64,000 nucleotides of DNA from Listeria welshimeri serovar 6b str. SLCC5334 (lineage in GTDB: Bacteria; Bacillota; Bacilli; Lactobacillales; Listeriaceae), in the NCBI RefSeq assembly GCF_000060285.1, contig NC_008555.1, positions 2,232,001 through 2,296,000 on the forward strand, given 5' to 3'. Within the stretch, counting starts at the first letter, position 1. Every line of letters begins with the position of its first letter. A model generated the notes under the pieces. The model saw only the letters and a program-made list of their open reading frames with translations. It was not told where the DNA came from and ran no database searches. Both the position numbers and the translations under genes were made by a program. This document shows positions 57,150 to 64,000 of this stretch, piece after piece.

Positions 57150-58026
57150 AAATACGTTGATTTAACATAAATTGTTTGAATTTTTCTGCTGCCGGAGTTA
57201 AGGTTTGGTTTTTCACAACTGCTAAATAAAAGAATCGCTCCCAGTTAGGACTCCTTATTGGCAACACTTTGACATCTACATAGTTTAAAATGGGCATATT
57301 CGGAACGACAGCTATACCAAAATTTTGCGCAACCATTCCAGCAATGACTTGATCTACTTCTATCTCATAAGCAATGTCATAATCAGCACCAATTTTTCTA
57401 AATAAATCATCAATAATTGGACGTAAACCACTTTTTTTAGAAAAAGCGATTTGTGGGTAAGGTACTGTTTCAACTAAATCAATCCACTCTTTTTCTGCTA
57501 AAGGGTGATTTTTAGGTACGATAAGCACTAGTTCTTGTTTAGCGATAGGAATAAATTGGATATTACGTTCATTTTCAAGTTTAGAACATATTCCAATATC
57601 GTATTTCTTTTCTTTAAGACCCTGGATAATATCAATAGATACACCAGTATGGAAAACAAAATCGATTTTCTTGTCTGGTTCGGTTTGCATGAATTCTTGA
57701 ACAAGTTTTGGGACAAGCGAGGTTCCAAGCGTTTGCAAGAATGCTAAATCAATCTGTCCTTCTCCATTTGCAGCTTTTTTGACAGTTGCTACTCCGGCAT
57801 CGATCATATCTAAGGACTCTTCTACATAATCAAGAAAAACTTTCCCAGCCTTGCTTAAACCTATGTTTCTTCCCTCTTTTACAAATAAAGGTATTCCTAG
57901 TTCTTGTTCTAATGAAGAAATTGCGTGGCTCAAGCTGGGTTGGGTAATTAATAATTTTTCAGCTGCTTTTGTGTAATGCTCCATGTGCGCCAGTGTGACA
58001 AAATAACGTAAATGGTGTAAATTCAT
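57148..58026 (-). CDS. quiR: LysR-family regulator of the shikimate-use operon
   Basis: This 292-residue LysR regulator has an N-terminal winged helix-turn-helix ('HYTKAAEKLLITQPSLSHAI' near residues 16-35) and a periplasmic-binding-like effector domain (about 90-290). It is divergent from the shikimate cluster, the classical LysR layout. L. monocytogenes QuiR in this position is reported to activate its neighbours in response to shikimate; I rely on memory for that. GGGGAG supports the ATG at 58026 rather than the upstream open frame. Confidence 0.9.
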   Translation of the reverse strand: MNLHHLRYFVTLAHMEHYTKAAEKLLITQPSLSHAISSLEQELGIPLFVKEGRNIGLSKAGKVFLDYVEESLDMIDAGVATVKKAANGEGQIDLAFLQTLGTSLVPKLVQEFMQTEPDKKIDFVFHTGVSIDIIQGLKEKKYDIGICSKLENERNIQFIPIAKQELVLIVPKNHPLAEKEWIDLVETVPYPQIAFSKKSGLRPIIDDLFRKIGADYDIAYEIEVDQVIAGMVAQNFGIAVVPNMPILNYVDVKVLPIRSPNWERFFYLAVVKNQTLTPAAEKFKQFMLNQRI

Positions 58027-58100
58027 GGCTTCTCCCCTTATTAAAAAGTATCTATGCAATTTATCTATCAATTAATAGAATAATACCAATTTGTTTTTAT

Positions 58101-58154
58101 GGAATAGTCATAATACAATTAAACTGTAGTTACACCAGCAGAATAAACTATTCC
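58101..58154. promoter_or_regulatory. Candidate QuiR operator, distant inverted repeat
   Basis: GGAATAGT (58101-58108) and ACTATTCC (58147-58154) are perfect inverted 8-mers 38 bp apart in the divergent region, close to one LysR tetramer footprint. Confidence 0.55.
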
Positions 58155-58183
58155 TTAAAAACCAATATACGGTAGAATACGTT

Positions 58184-58195
58184 AACTGTCCAGTT
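58184..58195. promoter_or_regulatory. Second palindromic site upstream of the shikimate operon
   Basis: AACTGTCCAGTT is a perfect 5-bp-arm palindrome with TAC/GTA three bases outside. It lies 131 bp before the dehydratase start and could be a further LysR site or a sigma-proximal element. Confidence 0.4.
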
Positions 58196-58310
58196 GTATT
58201 TTGATCATTGAAGGCGTTACCACATCAGCGATTTTTAATTAAAAGGAATTTATTTTTTTACTGGTGTTTGTGAAAATATTATCAAAGTTTCTTGTAATTT
58301 ACATTCTTGA

Positions 58311-59180
<870 letters not shown>

Positions 59181-59244
59181 TGTATTCAAACATGTGAAAA
59201 TAATAACGTAATCTAGATTCCATCTTGAAAGGGAAGTGTTTTTT

Positions 59245-61170
59245 TTGAAATTTAATTCGATGTTCTCACCTATCGATATTGGTCCGATGAAAGTACCTAA
59301 TCGGTTTGTTGTATCTCCAATGTGTAATAACTATGCGAATACAGATGGCACTTTATCAGATACTTCACTTGCATATTACAAAGAACGAGCTCTCGGCGGC
59401 TTTGGTTTAATTACTTTTGAAGCAACTGTAGTAGATGTTCGGGCAAAAGGTGGCGCAAACAAGGCTTGTCTTTATAGTGATCACCAAATCGCTAGTTTTA
59501 AACGAGTGATTGATGTTTGTCATGATGCCGGAGCTAAAATTTCTGTGCAATTACAGCATGCTGGACCTGAAGGGAACTCCAAAGTTTCTGGATATCCTTT
59601 AAAAGCAGCCTCTGCTATTGCTTCAGCTGAAGGTCGTAACACGCCAGAAGCAATTTCACGGGAAGAACTCTATGAATTAATTGAACTTTATGGTGAAGCC
59701 GCATTACGCGCAAAAAAAGCTGGTGCTGATGCAGTTGAAATTCACTGTGCTCATGGATATTTAGTGAGTAGCTTCTTATCTGGGCGAACAAACAAACGTG
59801 TAGACGAATTTGGAGGTTGCTTTGAAAACCGAATGCGCTTGCCAAGACTCATTATTGAAAGTATTCGTAAACGAGTTGGTCATTCTATTGCTATATTATG
59901 CCGAATTAATAGCACAGATGGCGTAGAAGGCGGATTAAGTGTACAAGATAGCGCTACAGTTGCAGCTTATTTAGAAGATTGTGGTTTAGATGGACTTCAT
60001 GTTTCTCGTAGCGTTCATATTCGCGATGAATATATGTGGGCGCCTACTGTTTTACATGCAGGATTTAGTTCTGATCTTGTCACACAAATTAAACGTGCAG
60101 TTTCTATCCCAGTTATTACTGTTGGTCGTTTTACCGAGCCACATTATGCTGAATTAATGGTTCGTGAAGGACGTGCGGATTTAGTAGCATTTGGACGCCA
60201 ATCTTTAGCCGACCCAGAAACACCAAATAAAGCTGCAGCTGGAAAACTCGATGAACTGCTTCCTTGTATCGCCTGTCTTCAAGGTTGTGTGGCAAACATG
60301 TATGCCGGAAAACCGATTACTTGTTTAGTTAACCCATTACTTGGCCGTGAATCCGAAGCATATTTACCAAAAACACCTAGTAAAAAAGTGGTAGTTGTCG
60401 GCGGAGGTGTTGGTGGACTTTATGCTGGTTGGCTGGCTGGTTCAAGAGGACATGATGTGACAGTTTATGAAGCATCTGATATCATTGGCGGTCAAATGCG
60501 ATTAGCTGCCTATCCTCCGGGAAAAGGCGACCTGACTAATATGGTTCGTAGTTACATTAAAAAATGCGAACAATTCGACGTAGAAATCAAAACAAACACA
60601 CCTGTTACACGCGAGCTTATTCAAAAAGTTTCTCCAGATGCAGTTATTATCGCGACTGGAGCAAACCCACTTATATTGCCAATTCCTGGTATTGAAGATG
60701 CTGGATTGATTCATGCAGTAGACCTACTTGATGGCAAAGAATCTTGTGGCAAAAAAGTTCTCGTCGTTGGTGGAGGTATGGTTGGTAGTGAAACAGCTGC
60801 TTTCTTAGGTGAAGCTGGACACGATGTAACTGTAGTGGAACTTCGTGAGGAAGTTGGAGCTGATGTCATTTCTGAACACCGCAAATTCCTTATGCGCGAT
60901 TTTGATGAATATAAAATCAATAGTATTACAAATGCAAAAGTGACTAGTTTCTTTGAAGATGGGGTAACTTATTCCTTAGCTGATGATGAAGAATATCGAA
61001 TTGATGGTTTTGATTCTGTGGTACTCGCAATGGGCTCAAGAGCTTATAATCCACTTGAAGAAGCTATTCGGGAATTGGTACCTGAAACATATGTTATTGG
61101 TGATGCCGTTCGCGCACGTCGGGCATTAGACGCAACAAAAGAAGCATTAGACGCTGTATTGCAATTATAA
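59245..61170 (+). CDS. Old-yellow-enzyme / 2,4-dienoyl-CoA reductase-like flavoprotein
   Basis: This 641-residue multidomain oxidoreductase has an FMN-binding TIM barrel (about 1-330), a [4Fe-4S] motif CIACLQGC with a further Cys in ITCLVNP, and a FAD/NAD(P) domain. The two dinucleotide folds are VVVVGGGVGG and KVLVVGGGMVGS. It should reduce an activated C=C bond with NAD(P)H; the substrate is unknown, possibly an enoate derived from the shikimate pathway. I choose the TTG at 59245, 8 bp after AAAGGGAAG, rather than a GTG three codons upstream within that site. Confidence 0.9.
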   Translation: MKFNSMFSPIDIGPMKVPNRFVVSPMCNNYANTDGTLSDTSLAYYKERALGGFGLITFEATVVDVRAKGGANKACLYSDHQIASFKRVIDVCHDAGAKISVQLQHAGPEGNSKVSGYPLKAASAIASAEGRNTPEAISREELYELIELYGEAALRAKKAGADAVEIHCAHGYLVSSFLSGRTNKRVDEFGGCFENRMRLPRLIIESIRKRVGHSIAILCRINSTDGVEGGLSVQDSATVAAYLEDCGLDGLHVSRSVHIRDEYMWAPTVLHAGFSSDLVTQIKRAVSIPVITVGRFTEPHYAELMVREGRADLVAFGRQSLADPETPNKAAAGKLDELLPCIACLQGCVANMYAGKPITCLVNPLLGRESEAYLPKTPSKKVVVVGGGVGGLYAGWLAGSRGHDVTVYEASDIIGGQMRLAAYPPGKGDLTNMVRSYIKKCEQFDVEIKTNTPVTRELIQKVSPDAVIIATGANPLILPIPGIEDAGLIHAVDLLDGKESCGKKVLVVGGGMVGSETAAFLGEAGHDVTVVELREEVGADVISEHRKFLMRDFDEYKINSITNAKVTSFFEDGVTYSLADDEEYRIDGFDSVVLAMGSRAYNPLEEAIRELVPETYVIGDAVRARRALDATKEALDAVLQL

Positions 61171-61178
61171 TTCGTGGC

Positions 61179-61206
61179 TATACTCGCTGTTTCGGCAGCG
61201 GGTATA
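61179..61206 (+). repeat. Intercistronic hairpin in the shikimate operon
   Basis: The arms TATACTCGCTG and CAGCGGGTATA pair with one wobble around TTTCGG. No T run follows, so it is more likely an mRNA stabiliser or processing site than a terminator. Confidence 0.65.
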
Positions 61207-61230
61207 AACCCACTTGGAGGTAAGTGAAAC

Positions 61231-62100
61231 GTGGAAAAAAGAATTTCCGGCTCAACCCGACTTTTAAGTTTAATCGGAACACCCATAGACCATTCAAAAT
61301 CTCCCATTATGTACAATTACAGTTTTGAAAAAGCTGGTTTAGATTATGCTTATCTTGCATTTGATATTCCAGTGAACAAAGTCGCTGATGCAATTACTGC
61401 AATAAAGACTTTTAATCTACGTGGTTCTAACGTAACCATGCCTTGTAAAAGTGAAGTTTTAAAATACATGGATGACCTTTCCCCTGCCGCTCGAATGATT
61501 GGCGCTGTTAACACTATCGTAAATGAAAACGGGAAACTAACTGGGCATATAACTGATGGCCTTGGTTTTGTAACAAATTTACGTGATTCTAGTGTAGATG
61601 TTTCCGGCAAAAAAATGACTATTATTGGGGCTGGTGGCGCAGCAACAGCTATCCAAGTCCAGTGTGCACTAGATGGGGTCAAGGAAATCGCCATTTTTAA
61701 TATTCAAGATGATTTTTATGAAAAAGCAAAACAAACTGTCGCTTCGATTAAAGAAGAAGTTCCTGAATGTAGTGTACATATTTATGACTTAAGTGACACA
61801 AAAAAATTATATGCAGAAATTGCAACGAGTGATATTTTAGTGAACGCAACACTAGTTGGTATGCATCCGCATGAAAATGAAACACCTGTCAAAGATACAA
61901 CTGTTTTTAGAAAGGACCTAATCGTTGCCGACATTATTTACACACCAAAGAAAACCAGGCTTTTATTAGATGCAGAAGCGGCAGGTGCTAAGACTGTTGG
62001 TGGATTAGGAATGCTTTTATGGCAAGGAGCCGAAGCATATAAGTTGTTTACTGGTAAAGATATGCCAGTTGCAGAAATAAAAGAACTATATTTTAATTAA
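61231..62100 (+). CDS. Shikimate 5-dehydrogenase (AroE/YdiB-like)
   Basis: This 289-residue NAD(P)-dependent enzyme interconverts shikimate and 3-dehydroshikimate. It shows the substrate motif DHSKSPIMYN, the catalytic Lys in NVTMPCKSEV, and the Rossmann loop GAGGAATAI. The Cys after Pro in the catalytic loop is unusual. In this operon it should run in the catabolic direction. The GTG start at 61231 follows TTGGAGG and an intercistronic hairpin. Confidence 0.93.
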   Translation: MEKRISGSTRLLSLIGTPIDHSKSPIMYNYSFEKAGLDYAYLAFDIPVNKVADAITAIKTFNLRGSNVTMPCKSEVLKYMDDLSPAARMIGAVNTIVNENGKLTGHITDGLGFVTNLRDSSVDVSGKKMTIIGAGGAATAIQVQCALDGVKEIAIFNIQDDFYEKAKQTVASIKEEVPECSVHIYDLSDTKKLYAEIATSDILVNATLVGMHPHENETPVKDTTVFRKDLIVADIIYTPKKTRLLLDAEAAGAKTVGGLGMLLWQGAEAYKLFTGKDMPVAEIKELYFN

Positions 62101-62132
62101 TAAATTCATCAGGATTTTGAGAGGAGAAAAAA

Positions 62133-63341
62133 ATGAACGCAAAAAGATTTTATCCAACAGCAATAGCACTTTATTTTACTTATTTTATTCATGGTATTGG
62201 GGTATCCATTCTTGGCCAATACAAACAAGATTTCGCTGGAGTATGGGGAGCCGATAAGCTTTCCGATGGGACATTCGATGTTAGTATGGTTATTGCTGTT
62301 ATTGCAGCTCTTGGCTTAGGACGTTTACTTACATTACCAATTTCTGGTCCTTTTTCAGATAAGTTTGGACGTAAACCTTCCGCATTAATTGGAGTTGGTT
62401 TATATGCTATTTATTTCATTGGACTAGCATTTGCACCAAATATGTATATCGCGTATGCTTTTGCATTTGTAGGAGGAGCAGCAAATTCATTCTTAGATAC
62501 TGCTGTAACACCATCTGTACTAGAAATTTTCACAAAAAATGGCGCAATTGCCAATATGTTTACGAAGTTCTCGATTTCTATTGGACAATTCGTATTACCG
62601 TTCGCGATTGGTATGGTTGCTGCGGCGAACATGTCATTCCGTACACTCTTCATCATTACAATGGCTTTAATCGTTATTGATGGTTTAATTATCGCGTTTA
62701 TGCCATTCCCTCCAATGAATAATAATGTTGGCGGCGAAAAAGCAAAACCAGAGAAAATGAAATTCAACGCAACTAGTTGGGCTATTATTGGTATTGGTTT
62801 CACTTGTACATCCACTTTCCAACTATGGTTAAACTGTAACCAAGAACTTGGAAAATTATACGGTATGGCTGATCCAAGTAAGATTCAATCATTCTACTCA
62901 CTTGGAACAATGTGCGCCATTTTAATTACCGCTGTCCTTGTGAAAAAATTTATTTTACCAGTACGTATTTTGATTCTTTACCCAGCCATTGCAACTTTAA
63001 TGCTACTGATTATTTATATCGTTCAAACACCAACTATCTGTCTTATCGGTGGATTTGTGATTGGATACGCTGCCGCTGGTGGAGTTCTTCAACTAGCAGT
63101 ATCGACTGCCAATGAATTTTTCCCTACAAACAAAGGGAAGATCACTTCGATAGTAATGATTTCTTCTAGTTTAGCTAACTATATTGTGCTAAATGTTGCT
63201 AGTTATATTACTAAAGCTGGTGGTATCGAAGGACCAAAATATGTGTTATTATTCAATGTAGCGATAACACTTATAGGTATCTTGCTGGCAATATTTGTAA
63301 ATATGCGTTATAAAAATGAATCTAAAGTAGCAACTAAATAA
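62133..63341 (+). CDS. MFS transporter, probably for shikimate-type compounds
   Basis: This 402-residue carrier has twelve predicted spans and the MFS loop motif 'DKFGRKPSALIGVGLY' between spans 2 and 3. It follows the dehydrogenase gene by 32 bp with GAGAGGAG at the start and shows no signal peptide. Its place in the operon suggests uptake of shikimate, quinate or a related acid; specificity cannot be read from sequence. It is about 45 per cent alike by eye to the next carrier over the first 100 residues. Confidence 0.87.
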   Translation: MNAKRFYPTAIALYFTYFIHGIGVSILGQYKQDFAGVWGADKLSDGTFDVSMVIAVIAALGLGRLLTLPISGPFSDKFGRKPSALIGVGLYAIYFIGLAFAPNMYIAYAFAFVGGAANSFLDTAVTPSVLEIFTKNGAIANMFTKFSISIGQFVLPFAIGMVAAANMSFRTLFIITMALIVIDGLIIAFMPFPPMNNNVGGEKAKPEKMKFNATSWAIIGIGFTCTSTFQLWLNCNQELGKLYGMADPSKIQSFYSLGTMCAILITAVLVKKFILPVRILILYPAIATLMLLIIYIVQTPTICLIGGFVIGYAAAGGVLQLAVSTANEFFPTNKGKITSIVMISSSLANYIVLNVASYITKAGGIEGPKYVLLFNVAITLIGILLAIFVNMRYKNESKVATK

Positions 63342-63348
63342 TTACTCA

Positions 63349-63378
63349 CTCAACTGAGCTTCTATTTGCTCAGTTGAG
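63349..63378 (+). terminator. Terminator-like hairpin between the two MFS genes
   Basis: The perfect arms CTCAACTGAGC and GCTCAGTTGAG. A T run begins seven bases later, so termination may be partial. Confidence 0.65.
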
Positions 63379-63500
63379 CTTACATATTTTTTGTGAATTA
63401 AAGCACAAACTTATGTAATCTATCTATATATTCACTTTTAAAACAAGCGTATTTCTCATAAAAAGGTCTTCGCAAGTGACTACACAAAGGAGAGCAGAAT

Positions 63501-64000
63501 ATGAAAAATAAATATTTATCCACTTCACTCGGACTTTATATGAACTATTTCGTTCATGGTATGGCACTAATCATCATTGCTCAAAATATTGATTTTTTAT
63601 CTCAAAAATGGCATACAGATTTAGCTGGCGCAGCTGGTGTTGTATCTTCCTTTGGGATTGGTAAACTATTAGCGGTTTTTATTTCTGGAAAGCTGTCTGA
63701 TAAATTTGGCCGTAAGTTATCCGTTATTCTCGGTGTGTTTTTCTATATTGTTTTCTTAGGCGGTATTTTATTAAGTCCGAATACTATTGTGGCCTATGCA
63801 TTTGGTATTTCAGCTGGGATTGCGAATTCATTCTTAGACACAGGAACCTATCCAGCACTTATGGAAGCTTATCCAAAAAAAGCTGCATCGGCAAATATTG
63901 TTGTAAAAGCTTTCGTACAAACAGGACAGTTTCTTTTACCATTTATGATTGCATTCATTATTGCAAATAATTTATGGTATGGCTGGAGTTTCATTGTGTT
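63501..64000 (+). CDS. Second MFS transporter, 5' part only
   Basis: An ATG at 63501 with AAAGGAGAG upstream opens a frame to the right edge, giving about 166 residues. Spans 1 to 5 are visible, as is the loop motif 'DKFGRKLSVILGVFF'. It resembles the preceding carrier closely ('NSFLDT' and the opening 'LGLYMNYFVHG' are shared), indicating a tandem duplication. The gap 63379-63500 holds no clear promoter; the TTGTGA/TAATCT pair there is weak. Confidence 0.88.
   Translation, partial: MKNKYLSTSLGLYMNYFVHGMALIIIAQNIDFLSQKWHTDLAGAAGVVSSFGIGKLLAVFISGKLSDKFGRKLSVILGVFFYIVFLGGILLSPNTIVAYAFGISAGIANSFLDTGTYPALMEAYPKKAASANIVVKAFVQTGQFLLPFMIAFIIANNLWYGWSFIV

Noticed and set aside
62411-62815. 134-codon frame antisense to the first MFS gene
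   Set aside because: It lies fully opposite the membrane spans of a clear MFS protein and lacks any start signal.

Overview
The window is a piece of a low-GC Firmicute chromosome and is almost certainly from Listeria (L. monocytogenes or a close sensu stricto relative). The evidence is the gene content and order: a sortase B / haem-binding NEAT locus with the sorting motifs NAKTN and NPKSS, an Spx-MecA-CoiA-PepF-Opp block, a PrsA2-like foldase, and a LysR-controlled shikimate-use cluster. The gene order matches what I recall of the lmo2179-lmo2238 segment of L. monocytogenes. I cannot fix the species from this sequence alone. No tRNA, rRNA, IS element, CRISPR array or prophage is visible, so the region looks like stable core genome.

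Layout. 1-9.3 kb, minus strand: the 5' part of a large secreted surface protein, a phage-family (Gp157) gene, then the Fur-boxed haem/iron locus hbp1-hbp2-isdE-isdF-ATPase-srtB, and a small winged-helix-like gene behind an attenuator-like leader. 9.3-20 kb, minus: pepF, coiA, mecA and spxA, each ending in a terminator, then the oligopeptide permease operon oppABCDF with a CodY-like box upstream. 20.5-22.3 kb, plus: a DUF3899 membrane protein and a T-box-controlled trpS. 22.3-36 kb, mostly minus: ohrR-ohrA, fabH-fabF with a FapR-like site, a GW/SH3-type glucosaminidase, gpmA, CtsR-boxed clpB, a Bax-inhibitor-1 protein, a HAD phosphatase, a GNAT, an HTH protein, and hemE-hemH; yjzD is on the plus strand. 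36-41.5 kb: hmoB (plus), ecsAB (minus), hit, a YtxH protein, a DUF3267 protein and prsA (plus). 41.5-54 kb, minus: yhaO-yhaN-yhaM, yheB, yheA, fumC, a three-gene ABC operon and a class A PBP. 54-57 kb, plus: a sigma-B-type promoter driving an ArsC-like protein without catalytic cysteines, a CDF transporter, and a CorC-type membrane protein with a long structured leader. 57-64 kb: the LysR gene quiR, divergent from dehydratase, enoate reductase-like, shikimate dehydrogenase and two MFS genes; the last MFS gene is cut by the window end.

How it fits together. Several systems deal with iron and haem: capture and import at 2.7-8.5 kb, late haem synthesis (hemE, hemH) and haem cleavage (hmoB). A proteostasis and stress theme runs through clpB, spxA, mecA, prsA, ohrRA and the sigma-B gene. 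The last 7 kb looks like a catabolic operon that imports shikimate-type compounds and turns them into dehydroshikimate and protocatechuate.

The features most worth a second look are not classical genes. They are (i) a roughly 100-nt RNA with a C-rich hairpin loop and its own terminator at 9.04-9.14 kb, complementary to the ribosome binding site of hbp1; (ii) a start codon at 55.8 kb whose Shine-Dalgarno sequence is separated from it by a strong hairpin, within a structured leader; (iii) a Gp157 phage-family gene placed behind the srtB operon terminator; and (iv) a sigma-B-linked arsenate-reductase-fold protein that has lost all its catalytic cysteines.
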